In this document: piece by piece, positions 1 to 7,504 of the stretch
Numbering within the stretch: position 1 is the first letter of the stretch
Layout: every line of letters begins with the position of its first letter
Source of the DNA: an uncultured Selenomonadales bacterium
GTDB taxonomy: Bacteria > Bacillota > Negativicutes > Selenomonadales > Selenomonadaceae
Assembly: GCA_900321035.1 (NCBI GenBank)
Contig: ONUH01000008.1
Location: forward strand, 1-64,000
Direction: 5' to 3'
DNA: 64,000 bases
Notes under the pieces: generated by a model
What the model saw: only the letters and a program-made list of their open reading frames with translations
Told to the model about the DNA's origin: nothing
Databases searched by the model: none
Translations under genes and position numbers: made by a program

Positions 1-1
1 C

Positions 2-136
2 TATACATATCACAGTTTTGAGGAGTTGAAGGGCGCAATCGAGAATTACATCGACTATTACAACAACAGGAGGATCAAAGAAAAGCTGGGATGGATGAGT
101 CCCGTTGAATACCGGCGGATACATTCCGTAGCATAA
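2..136 (+). CDS. IS3-family transposase OrfB, C-terminal fragment
   Basis: This is the last 44 codons of an integrase-core (rve) transposase; the start is outside the window. The visible residues contain the C-terminal hallmark of IS3 OrfB: an IENYIDYYNNRRI helix followed by LGWMSPVEYR. In OrfB proteins this closes the DDE catalytic domain that cuts and joins IS ends. The catalytic residues themselves are mostly upstream of the window. The reading frame is open to a clean TAA at 134-136. Confidence 0.9.
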   Translation, partial: YTYHSFEELKGAIENYIDYYNNRRIKEKLGWMSPVEYRRIHSVA

Positions 137-141
137 AAATA

Positions 142-167
142 GCGTAGTAGCAATGTTGCTACTACGC
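142..167 (+). terminator. Perfect hairpin inside the IS end
   Basis: GCGTAGTAGCAA (142-153) is followed after two bases by its exact reverse complement (156-167). The hairpin sits between the transposase stop and the terminal repeat. There is no immediate T-run, although a TTTTT lies in the terminal repeat about 10 bases on. It may act as a terminator, or as a guard against readthrough into neighbours. Confidence 0.4.
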
Positions 168-225
168 CAGGTCTAACTTTTTGGGGTCACTACAAAACGG
201 ATGGGAGTTTTTATATACGGAATGA

Positions 226-1644
226 TTACGCCGCGATTGCCGTGTCGTGCGCTGCCGGATGGGCGACGCGCCGCAGGATGTGGCGGTAGGCGGGGACGAG
301 AATCAGGAGCGAGACGAGGAAGCTGACGTCATAGGCGGTGTAGATGACCGCCATGTCGTGCCAATAGGGCAGCAGCGTCTCGCACCATATCACGCGGAAC
401 AGCGCGTAGGCGGCGAGGGCGGAGAGCATCGGGATTCCCGTCTCGCCGAGGCCCTTCAGTCCGCCGATATAGACTTGGTTCAGCGAGTAGAGGAAATAGA
501 ATGGGAAATTCCAATAGATGGCGGCCAAGCCGTTTGTCAGCGTCGCCGCGTCTTCGGTGAAAAAGCCCACTAAAGGTTCCGCCGCCAACATCAATGCTCC
601 GCTGATGATCAGCGTCGCGCGAATCGCCGTGCGGCGGCTGACGGCCATCGCCTCCTCCACCCGGTCAAGCCGCCCTGCGCCGAGGTTCTGTCCGATGAAG
701 CCGGTCAGCGCCATGCCGTAAGCAAAGGCCGGGTAATACATGAAGCCCTCGATTTTCGCATAGACCACCATGCCCGCCATGGCCGCGGGGCCGAAGGAGT
801 CGATGCTGATCTGGATCAGGAGCGACGACAGGCTCATGAAGGCCGCCTGCATGCCCGACGGGATGCCGAGGCGAAGCAGCGAGAAAAGCTCCCGGGAGGA
901 AAGGAGCGGCGCGTCGAAGGAGAAACGGAACCGTTCGTCGAGGCGCGTGAGCCGCCAGATCATGCCGATCCCCAGCGCCCACTGCGCCGTCAGCGTGGCC
1001 CAGGCCGCGCCTGCGAAGCCGAAGTCCCAAACGCCGACGAACAGCAGGTCGAGGGCGATGTTCAATACGGCGGCGGCGGCGAGCCAGAGGAGGGGCGTTT
1101 TCGTGTTGCCGAGGGCGCGGAAGACGCCGTTGGCGACGTTATAGACGAGCTGCGGAATAAGGCCGAGAAGGCAGATGCGAAGGTAGAGCAGCGCGTCGTC
1201 CATGGCTTCGGCGGGGCATGCGAGCCAGGCTAAGTAATTTTGCCCAAGCCGTTCCCCGAGGATCGTTAGGAACAATCCCGCGCCCGCCGCCAGCCAGACA
1301 GAGGTGGCGATCATCGCGCGCAGCTTGCCGAAATCCCGCGCGCCGAACAGCCGCGACACGGCGGAGGTCACGCCCACGGAAAAGCCGATGAAGAAATTGA
1401 TATGCACGGCCAGTATGAGTCCGGCGACGCCCACCGCCGCCAGCCCGAAACCGCCGCAGAGCCGCCCGATGACGGCGCAGTCCGCGATATTGTAAAGCTG
1501 CTGCAAAAGCTGCATGAGCAGCACCGGCAGCGCGTACGCCAAGAGCGTCCGATGGATCGAGCCGCTGTCCATCAGCACCTCGCCCGTGCGGAACGATTCC
1601 TTCGTGTTCTGGTTTTCTTCGCCGGTTCGGTTTAAGAAATTCAT
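226..1644 (-). CDS. MATE-family efflux transporter
   Basis: A multidrug/metabolite exporter of about 472 residues, the usual MATE length, with about twelve predicted membrane helices in two six-helix halves. The N-terminal signature PVLLMQLLQQLYNIADCAV matches the conserved first-helix motif of the NorM/DinF superfamily. An open frame extends 39 codons further upstream, but the start is placed at the ATG ending at 1644. It is preceded by AAGGAGGG at good spacing, and the residues after it begin a normal MATE N-terminus. Such proteins exchange Na+ or H+ for cationic drugs; the substrate here is unknown. It lies downstream of a LysR gene on the same strand. Its ribosome-binding site is inside a hairpin (see 1650-1691). 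Confidence 0.9.
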   Translation of the reverse strand: MNFLNRTGEENQNTKESFRTGEVLMDSGSIHRTLLAYALPVLLMQLLQQLYNIADCAVIGRLCGGFGLAAVGVAGLILAVHINFFIGFSVGVTSAVSRLFGARDFGKLRAMIATSVWLAAGAGLFLTILGERLGQNYLAWLACPAEAMDDALLYLRICLLGLIPQLVYNVANGVFRALGNTKTPLLWLAAAAVLNIALDLLFVGVWDFGFAGAAWATLTAQWALGIGMIWRLTRLDERFRFSFDAPLLSSRELFSLLRLGIPSGMQAAFMSLSSLLIQISIDSFGPAAMAGMVVYAKIEGFMYYPAFAYGMALTGFIGQNLGAGRLDRVEEAMAVSRRTAIRATLIISGALMLAAEPLVGFFTEDAATLTNGLAAIYWNFPFYFLYSLNQVYIGGLKGLGETGIPMLSALAAYALFRVIWCETLLPYWHDMAVIYTAYDVSFLVSLLILVPAYRHILRRVAHPAAHDTAIAA

Positions 1645-1649
1645 GAAGA

Positions 1650-1691
1650 ACGCCCTCCTTGCTTTCAGGTTTAGTATAGCAAAGAGGGCGT
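1650..1691 (-). promoter_or_regulatory. Hairpin enclosing the MATE ribosome-binding site
   Basis: On the minus strand ACGCCCTCTTTGC pairs with GCAAGGAGGGCGT (13 pairs, one wobble) across a 16-base loop. The 3' arm contains the AGGAGGG ribosome-binding site of the MATE gene and ends five bases before its ATG. The loop carries TATACT, a possible -10. A transcript starting upstream would therefore fold and hide the site, whereas one starting in the loop would not contain the 5' arm. The pairing is seen directly; the regulatory meaning is inferred. Confidence 0.55.
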
Positions 1692-1777
1692 ATTTCCGAT
1701 ATTTCACGGTTTTTATGAGGAGATATAACGAAACCTTATACCAAGAAACGAATATTACCACAAAGCGCGCCTGCGAT

Positions 1778-2713
1778 TCACCCGTCGGCGTCCAGCTCCA
1801 GGGCGCGGCGCAGAAACTTCAGGAAGGCGACGGAGTCTTCGTGCAGCGGCTCGCCCTTTCGCGACAGGTAGCCGAACGCGATGCGCTTTTCCATGCCTTC
1901 GATGGGAATCCGGCGGAAATCGTATTGGCGATAGACGTCTTTCAGCCAATAGCTGCTGAGATTGCAGAGCTTGGTCCTGTTCAGCATGCGGATCATCATG
2001 TGGTCGCTGTTCGTCCGAACCACGTGCCGGATTTCGAGCCGCTTCCTGCGGAACGTCGGATCGCCCGCCAAGAGGTCCTCGATGGTGAAAAAATCGTCCT
2101 CTAATTGGATGAAGGAAAGGGCGGCGGCTTCCTCCGCCGTCACCGACGAGCGCCCCTCCAGCGGGTGATCCTTCCCGACGTAAAGCACGAGGTCGGTGTC
2201 CAGGAGCGGCGTGAAAGCGAGCTGATGGCGGTCGAGCAGATAATTGAGCGCCGAGCGCTTCGTGTCCGGCACGAACAGGAAGCCCAGGTCGTACTCATGG
2301 GCCGAAAGCAGCGAGATCATCTTCTCGGTGCCGCATTCGGTAAACCGCAGATACAGCTCCGGCTTTCTCCCGTCGTCCGTGAACTCGTTGTAAAACGCGG
2401 TCAGCATCACCGCCATGTTGCTGCTGTTGTTCGTCGCCACGCGCAGCGTGTGCTCCCGCTGCTCCCGGCTGATGGTGGCGAACATCTCGGCGTTTCGGAG
2501 GGCGCGCAGCGCATAGCCGTAAGCCCGCTCCCCGGCCTCGGTCAATTCCACGCCGTTCGAGCGGCGCTTGAAGAGTTTCGTTCCCAGCTCCTTTTCCAAA
2601 TCGCGGATCACCATGCTGACGTGGGGCTGGGTGGTGTAAAGCTCCTCCGCCGCCGCGGTCAGCGAGCCGCAGCGCGCGCAGGTGAGGAAATACGAAAGTT
2701 GATGAAGCTCCAT
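1778..2713 (-). CDS. LysR-family transcriptional regulator
   Basis: 311 residues, standard LysR length. The N-terminal winged HTH (about residues 1-60) reads MELHQLSYFLTCARCGSLTAAAEEL and then TTQPHVSMVIRDLEKELGTKLFKR, the classic LTTR DNA-binding pattern. Residues of about 90-300 form the periplasmic-binding-protein-like effector domain. The gene starts nine bases after the aldo/keto reductase stop on the same strand, so the two are probably cotranscribed. LTTRs often act on adjacent genes; here the candidate targets are the reductase upstream and the MATE exporter downstream. The effector cannot be deduced. Confidence 0.92.
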   Translation of the reverse strand: MELHQLSYFLTCARCGSLTAAAEELYTTQPHVSMVIRDLEKELGTKLFKRRSNGVELTEAGERAYGYALRALRNAEMFATISREQREHTLRVATNNSSNMAVMLTAFYNEFTDDGRKPELYLRFTECGTEKMISLLSAHEYDLGFLFVPDTKRSALNYLLDRHQLAFTPLLDTDLVLYVGKDHPLEGRSSVTAEEAAALSFIQLEDDFFTIEDLLAGDPTFRRKRLEIRHVVRTNSDHMMIRMLNRTKLCNLSSYWLKDVYRQYDFRRIPIEGMEKRIAFGYLSRKGEPLHEDSVAFLKFLRRALELDADG

Positions 2714-2722
2714 GGCTCCTCC

Positions 2723-3751
2723 TTATACGGCGACTTCGCCCGCCAATACCCGCTTGTAGTCCTCGTAATTCTTGCGGAGGAGCTCCGGCGTGTTCAGTTC
2801 GTACGGGCATTTCGTCGTGCACTGGCGGCAGTTCAGGCAGCCCTCGATCTTTTTCATTTCCGCCTGCATTTCCGGCGTCAGCCATGCCTTCGACGGGGCG
2901 CGGCGGAGCATCAGCGACATGCGTGCGCATTGGTTGATCATGATGCCCGCCGGGCACGGCATGCAGTAGCCGCAGCCGCGGCAGAATTCCCCGGTCAGCT
3001 CTTTCCGTTCCTTCGCGATGAACGCCTCGATCTCCGGCGTCATTTCCGGCGTGTCCTTCATATAGGAAAGCCACTCGGCCAGCTCGGTCTCCCGCTGCAC
3101 GCCCCAGATCGGCATCACGTTGTCGTACTGCGACATGAAGGCCATCGCGGCCCGGGAGTTCGTGATGAGGCCGCCCGCCAGCCCTTTCATGGCGATGAAG
3201 CCCATATGCGCGTCGGCGCAGGCTTTGACCAGCGCCTTTTCCTTGTCCGACGAAAGGTAACTGAAGGGGAACTGCATCGTCTCGTAAAGTCCCGACGCCA
3301 CGCAGTCGAAAGCCACCTGCAGCTTGTGGGCGGTGACGCCGATGTGGAGGATCTTCCCCTGCTTCTTCGCCTCGGTCATGCACTCGTACATGCCGGAGCC
3401 GTCCCCCGGCGCCCAGCATTGGTTCACGCAGTGGAACTGGTAGAGGTCGATATGGTCCGTGCGCAGGTTCTTCAAGGACGTTTCGAGGTCCTTCCAAAAG
3501 CCCTCGGGCGTCAGCGCGTGGGTTTTCGTGGCGATGAAAATCTTGTCGCGGATGCCGTCGCCGAAGGCCGCGCCCAATTTCTCCTCGCTGTCGCTGTAAG
3601 CCCGCGCCGTGTCGAAATAGGTCATGCCGCCCTCGTAAGCGGCGCGGAGCAGCTTCACGGCCTCCGCCTGCGTCACGCGCTGGACGGGCAGCGCCCCGAA
3701 ACCGTTCTGCGGCGCCATGATTCCCGTCCTGCCCAGAGTGATGTTTTTCAT
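2723..3751 (-). CDS. Aldo/keto reductase with C-terminal 4Fe-4S ferredoxin domain
   Basis: 342 residues. Residues 1-250 form an AKR barrel with the catalytic tetrad visible: D47 (YFDTAR), Y52, K76 (IFIATK) and H107 (DLYQFH). Residues of about 250-320 carry ferredoxin-like cysteines: C257, C260, C263, C266 and C305, C308, C311, C315. This combination defines the AKR/4Fe-4S family common in strict anaerobes, which reduces carbonyl substrates using NAD(P)H and possibly low-potential electrons; substrates are mostly unknown. It is the first gene of a probable operon with the LysR gene. The start is supported by AGGGGGG a few bases upstream of the ATG. Confidence 0.92.
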   Translation of the reverse strand: MKNITLGRTGIMAPQNGFGALPVQRVTQAEAVKLLRAAYEGGMTYFDTARAYSDSEEKLGAAFGDGIRDKIFIATKTHALTPEGFWKDLETSLKNLRTDHIDLYQFHCVNQCWAPGDGSGMYECMTEAKKQGKILHIGVTAHKLQVAFDCVASGLYETMQFPFSYLSSDKEKALVKACADAHMGFIAMKGLAGGLITNSRAAMAFMSQYDNVMPIWGVQRETELAEWLSYMKDTPEMTPEIEAFIAKERKELTGEFCRGCGYCMPCPAGIMINQCARMSLMLRRAPSKAWLTPEMQAEMKKIEGCLNCRQCTTKCPYELNTPELLRKNYEDYKRVLAGEVAV

Positions 3752-3920
3752 ACGGTAGCCCCCCTTTATTAATGCTTTCCTTATTATATCACCTTCATGA
3801 TATCATGGTCCTTCTATTTTTCGTCGGCGATGGCTCCGTTTCCTTTCTAAGATGTGCGGTTCGGTGAATCGGTGAAAAAAATAAAAAATATTTCACAAAA
3901 CCTCTTGCTTTTTTATTCAA

Positions 3921-3942
3921 TATATGATTAAATGTTCATGTA
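3921..3942 (+). promoter_or_regulatory. Candidate ArsR/SmtB-type operator ahead of the metal exporter genes
   Basis: ATATGATTA and TGTTCATGT form an imperfect dyad around a two-base AA spacer, one further base pair extending it on each side. The 10-2-10 layout and ATATGA...TCAT core resemble the 12-2-12 operators of SmtB/CzrA/CadC metal sensors. It lies 30-50 bases upstream of the HMA gene. No ArsR-type sensor gene is in the window, so this is a suggestion only. Confidence 0.35.
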
Positions 3943-3974
3943 ATCAAATTAAAAAATCACAGGAGGGATTTTCC

Positions 3975-4193
3975 ATGAAGAAGAAGTACAAGATTGAAGT
4001 GGATTGCGCGGCTTGCGGGCTGAAGATGGAGGAGGCCGCCGAGAAGATCGAGGGCGTCGAGAAGGCCTCCGTCGGGTTCATGGCGCAGAAGATGACCGTC
4101 GAGTTCGTCGAGGGCGCCGATCCCGCCGTAGTCATGCCGAAGGTTCGCGAGGCCTGCAAGAAGGTCGAGCCGGACTGCGAAGTATTCATCTAA
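3975..4193 (+). CDS. Free-standing heavy-metal-associated (HMA) domain protein
   Basis: 72 residues. One HMA fold with the metal-binding C-x-x-C as DCAACG (C11, C14), followed by the conserved helix and the VEKASVGF strand. Such ferredoxin-like domains carry Cu(I) or Zn/Cd and hand them to P1B ATPases. The start is set by AGGAGGG at 3961-3967; a longer open frame to 3924 has no ribosome-binding site. The next gene is a P1B ATPase that lacks an N-terminal HMA domain, so this protein probably supplies it in trans. The two genes are separated by a palindromic repeat. Confidence 0.9.
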   Translation: MKKKYKIEVDCAACGLKMEEAAEKIEGVEKASVGFMAQKMTVEFVEGADPAVVMPKVREACKKVEPDCEVFI

Positions 4194-4195
4194 GC

Positions 4196-4270
4196 GTGGA
4201 GTGTGGAGAGTGAAGAGTGAAGATAAAAAACGGAATCTCTTCACTCTCAACTCTTAACTCTCCGCTCTAT
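4196..4270. repeat. GAGTGAAGAG-type palindromic intergenic repeat, copy 1
   Basis: GAGAGTGAAGAG pairs exactly with CTCTTCACTCTC, flanked by further GGAGTG and CTCAACTC units. The same purine-rich dyad occurs at 25264-25355, 37371-37458, 52152-52199 and 60925-60967, always between two co-directional genes. Here it separates the HMA gene from the ATPase and will fold in their common mRNA. Confidence 0.75.
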
Positions 4271-4287
4271 AAGAAAGGGATGGCGTT

Positions 4288-6213
4288 ATGACAGAAAAAC
4301 AAAAGATCATGGTGGTGCGAATTTTCATAGCGGCGGCGCTGCTGGTCGCGCTGGAGTTCGTACCCGTCGAGGGATGGATGCTCGGCGCGCTCTACGTCGT
4401 CCCGTATCTTGTCATCGGGTACGACATTCTGCGGAAAGCGGCCTTAGGCGTCAGCCACGGCGAGTTTTTCGACGAGAGCTTCCTGATGGCGATCGCGACG
4501 CTGGGCGCGATGGTGCTGGGCGAGTACCGCGAGGGCGCGGCGGTCATGCTGTTCTATCAGATCGGCGAGCTGTTCCAGAGCTATGCCGTCGGCAAGAGCC
4601 GGGGCAACATCTCGGCGCTGATGGATATCCGTCCCGACTATGCGAATATCGAGGGCGAGAACGGGCAGCTGGAGCGCGTCGATCCCGACGACGTGGAAAT
4701 CGGTACGATCATCGTGGTCCAGCCGGGTGAAAGAATCCCCATCGACGGCAAGATCGTCGACGGTACGACGACGCTGGACACGAAAGCGCTGACCGGCGAA
4801 AGCCTGCCGCGGGAGGCGAGGACCGGCGACGAAGCGCTTTCGGGCTGCATCAATCTCTCCGGTGTCATCCGCATCGAGACGACGAAGGAAGCCGACGAGT
4901 CCACGGCGGCGAAAATCCTCGAACTGGTGGAAAACTCCAGCATGAAAAAATCCCGTTCGGAGAATTTCATCACGCGGTTCGCACGGGTCTATACGCCGTT
5001 CGTCTGCGCCTTCGCGGTGGTGCTGGCCATCGCCGTGCCGCTGGTTCGCATGGGCCTGATGGGGCTTTCGCCGGACTGGGCGGTATGGGTGGAGCGCGCC
5101 TTCATCCTGCTGGTCATCAGCTGCCCCTGCGCGCTCGTGATTTCCGTCCCACTGTCGTTCTTCGCGGGCATCGGCAGCGCATCGGCCAACGGCGTGCTCG
5201 TCAAGGGTTCGAGTTATTTGGAACTTTTGGCGAACGCCGAGACGGTGGTGTTCGACAAGACCGGCACGCTGACGAAAGGTGTGTTCGACGTTTCCGCCGT
5301 TCACCCTGACGTCATCGAAGCCAATGAACTGCTGCACCTGACCGCCCACGTGGAGCGGTACTCGACGCACCCGATTGCGAACTCGCTCCGCGCCGCGTAT
5401 CCGAACGAGGCGGACGACTGCAAGGTGGAAAATATCGAGGAGATTGCCGGGCAGGGCATCCGCGCCATGGTCAACGGCGACACGGTCTGCGTCGGCAACG
5501 AGAAGCTGATGGAGGCCATCGGCGCGGACTGGCATCCCTGCGATCATACGGGCACGATCATCCATGTGGCGATCAACGGGCAGTACGTCGGCCACGTCGT
5601 CATTTCCGACGTGGTAAAAGCGACTTCCAAGAGAGCCATCAGCCTGCTGCACGAGGCGGGCGTCAAGAAGACGGTGATGCTGACCGGCGATGCGAAGCCG
5701 GTAGCCGACGCGGTGGCGGCGGAACTCGGCCTCGATATGGTTTGTTCCGAGCTCCTGCCCGCCGACAAGGTGGAAAAGGTCGAGGAGCTGCTTTCGCAAA
5801 AGAAGGACAACGACGGCATGCTGGCCTTCGTCGGAGACGGCATCAACGACGCGCCGGTGCTGGCCCGCGCCGACATCGGCGTGGCGATGGGCGCCATGGG
5901 CTCCGACGCGGCCATCGAAGCGGCGGACGTGGTGCTGATGTACGACGACCCGCAGCAGATTTCGCTGGCGATGCGCATCGCCCGAAAGACGATGTCCATC
6001 GTCAAGCAGAACATCGTGCTGGCCCTCGGCGTCAAAGCGGCCTGCCTGATCCTCGGCGCGCTGGGCTATGCGACGATGTGGATGGCGATTTTCGCCGACG
6101 TCGGCGTGATGGTGCTGGCGGTGCTGAACGCGCTCCGCGCCCTCTCCGTGGACAAGGGCGGCGTCGTGCTGATGGAGGCGCCGCAGCCGAAGCCCGTTGC
6201 CGTCGCCGCGTAA
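4288..6213 (+). CDS. Heavy-metal-translocating P-type ATPase (Zn/Cd/Co/Pb type)
   Basis: 641 residues. Key motifs: TGES actuator loop (about residues 170-173), CPC in the metal-binding helix (C279-P280-C281), phosphorylated Asp in DKTGTLT (D323), HP locus STHPIA (about 359-364) and GDGINDAP (about 516-523). The SCPCALVISVPLSF context fits the ZntA/CadA (P1B-2) group, which pumps Zn2+, Cd2+ or Pb2+ out of the cytoplasm. The usual N-terminal HMA domain is absent, and a separate HMA protein is encoded just upstream. The ATG has AGAAAGGGA before it. Confidence 0.93.
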   Translation: MTEKQKIMVVRIFIAAALLVALEFVPVEGWMLGALYVVPYLVIGYDILRKAALGVSHGEFFDESFLMAIATLGAMVLGEYREGAAVMLFYQIGELFQSYAVGKSRGNISALMDIRPDYANIEGENGQLERVDPDDVEIGTIIVVQPGERIPIDGKIVDGTTTLDTKALTGESLPREARTGDEALSGCINLSGVIRIETTKEADESTAAKILELVENSSMKKSRSENFITRFARVYTPFVCAFAVVLAIAVPLVRMGLMGLSPDWAVWVERAFILLVISCPCALVISVPLSFFAGIGSASANGVLVKGSSYLELLANAETVVFDKTGTLTKGVFDVSAVHPDVIEANELLHLTAHVERYSTHPIANSLRAAYPNEADDCKVENIEEIAGQGIRAMVNGDTVCVGNEKLMEAIGADWHPCDHTGTIIHVAINGQYVGHVVISDVVKATSKRAISLLHEAGVKKTVMLTGDAKPVADAVAAELGLDMVCSELLPADKVEKVEELLSQKKDNDGMLAFVGDGINDAPVLARADIGVAMGAMGSDAAIEAADVVLMYDDPQQISLAMRIARKTMSIVKQNIVLALGVKAACLILGALGYATMWMAIFADVGVMVLAVLNALRALSVDKGGVVLMEAPQPKPVAVAA

Positions 6214-6338
6214 AGCCTCTTGCTTTGATGCGGCAACTAAAGTATAATTAATAAAAAATATAAAATCCATTTATAGGATTTATAAAAGAGGGAGAAAAAC
6301 TCCCCGAACATGTGCGTAATGTATGAGCAATGAATGAT

Positions 6339-6367
6339 GGGAGCCGCGGGACGAAACGGCGGCTCCC
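6339..6367. other. Hairpin upstream of the sugar-binding lipoprotein gene
   Basis: GGGAGCCGC (6339-6347) and GCGGCTCCC (6359-6367) form a 9-bp perfect stem with an 11-base loop. No T-run follows, so it is not a clear terminator. It lies in the leader of the next gene, 38 bases before its start. The 190-base gap also holds an AT-rich stretch at 6237-6290 with no feature I can name. Confidence 0.4.
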
Positions 6368-6404
6368 AAGCTGAACGGATGGACAACTGAAGGAGGGGAA
6401 TGCT

Positions 6405-7448
6405 GTGAAACGATGGACAATGCTTTTGACGCTGGCTCTTTGTTTGTTGGGGATATTGGTCCTGACAGGCTGCGGCGGACAGCGGGACCGCAAGGCCGAC
6501 GGCAAGCCGTCTCGGACGGTCTCTGTGCTTTTCGCCTATTCTTCGGACAGTTGGCAAAGGAACGGCATTGCGCTGAAGGAGACGCTTGAAAAGAACGGCT
6601 TTACCGCTGATTTGCGATTTGCGCAGACGGCAGAAGAACAGACAGAGCAGTTCCGTGACGCCGTCGAGCAGAAACCCCTTGCGATTATCGTGGGCGCCAT
6701 TGACGGGGACCCGCTGAAGCCCTTGATGGCGGAGGCCGCGAAACAGAATATCCCGGTTATCGCATACGACCGCCTGATTATGGGTTCCCCGCATGTATCC
6801 TACTTCGTCGGCTTCGACTCGAAGGAAATCGGCCGGATACAGGGGCGGGCCGTTGAGAAGGCGCTGCGCCTGAAAGAAACCCCTGGCTCGGACAATATCG
6901 AGATTTTTGCCGGCGATTCGAGAGATCACAACTCGCATCTTTTTTACGAGGGCGCGATGGAAATCCTGCAGCCGTACCTCGACAGCGGGCGGCTTCATGT
7001 TCCGTCTGACGAGACGGCTTTTATGAAGGCGGCCACTCCGGACTGGAACGCGCAAAACGCGAAGGCGCGCATGGGCCGTATTCTCCAGCTCTCATACGCG
7101 AACGACAGGCAGCTCGACGCGGTGCTGTCCCCGAACGACGCCTTGGCGGAAGGAATCCGGGAAGCGCTGGATTTGCACTACCAGGGGAAATGGCCGTTCA
7201 TCACGGGCCTTGACGCCGATCCGGAAGGCGTGCGCGCCGTCGCCGCCGACCGTCAGGTCATGACCATCGACAAACCGCCCGCGCTTCCGGTCAAGGAGTG
7301 CCTGCGTTTGATCCGCGACATCGAAAAGGGGAAAACCGAGTCCGCGACGATTCACCAGAACAACGGCGCGCGCGACGTGCCCGCGTTTCTTTGCAAACCG
7401 GCGGTCATCGACAAGAACAACCTCGAAAGCGTCCACTGGGCACAGTAA
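6405..7448 (+). CDS. Sugar-binding lipoprotein (periplasmic binding protein, RbsB/XylF-like)
   Basis: 347 residues. Lipoprotein signal with lipobox LTGC (acylated C23), then a Peripla_BP_4 fold: LFAYSSDSWQRNGIALKETLEKNGF, an AIIVGAIDGDPL strand, IPVIAYDRLI, and a C-terminal lobe with SPNDALAEGIREAL and FITGLDAD. These are hallmarks of xylose/ribose-type ABC importer receptors. The GTG start is chosen because AAGGAGGGG ends five bases before it, and the ATG four bases earlier hits a stop at once. No permease or ATPase gene is adjacent, so it is an orphan receptor here, possibly serving a remote transporter or a sensor kinase. Confidence 0.88.
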   Translation: MKRWTMLLTLALCLLGILVLTGCGGQRDRKADGKPSRTVSVLFAYSSDSWQRNGIALKETLEKNGFTADLRFAQTAEEQTEQFRDAVEQKPLAIIVGAIDGDPLKPLMAEAAKQNIPVIAYDRLIMGSPHVSYFVGFDSKEIGRIQGRAVEKALRLKETPGSDNIEIFAGDSRDHNSHLFYEGAMEILQPYLDSGRLHVPSDETAFMKAATPDWNAQNAKARMGRILQLSYANDRQLDAVLSPNDALAEGIREALDLHYQGKWPFITGLDADPEGVRAVAADRQVMTIDKPPALPVKECLRLIRDIEKGKTESATIHQNNGARDVPAFLCKPAVIDKNNLESVHWAQ

Positions 7449-7451
7449 GAA

Positions 7452-7498
7452 AAAAGCCCCCGCAAGCGGCGAGTCATCGCTGCGCTTGCGGGGCTTTT
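7452..7498. terminator. Bidirectional rho-independent terminator
   Basis: AAAAGCCCC-C-GCAAGCG pairs with CGCTTGCGGGGCTTTT with one bulged C, giving A-run and T-run flanks on both strands. It separates the convergent sugar-binding lipoprotein gene (plus) and the DUF6765-like gene (minus). Confidence 0.9.
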
Positions 7499-7504
7499 CG
7501 TCTG

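Larger units (their letters stand above)
1..189 (+). mobile_element. Right end of an IS3-family insertion sequence (truncated by window edge)
   Basis: The first 136 bases encode the C-terminus of an IS3-type transposase. They are followed by a short non-coding tail that ends in GGTCTAACTTTTTGGGGTCA (170-189). Read on the other strand this is the TGACCCC-AAAAAGTTAGAC terminal repeat typical of IS150/IS3-type elements. The left part lies outside the window, so copy integrity cannot be judged. The element ends only 37 bases beyond the 3' end of the MATE gene, so it inserted immediately downstream of that gene. Confidence 0.85.

Noticed and set aside
2105..3772. 555-codon plus-strand frame opposite the aldo/keto reductase and lysR genes
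   Set aside because: High-GC shadow: Arg/His/Leu-rich product without motifs, no ribosome-binding site, and the opposite strand encodes two clear families.
4444..6270. 608-codon minus-strand frame opposite the P-type ATPase
   Set aside because: His/Arg/Asp-rich shadow product; all ATPase motifs are on the plus strand.
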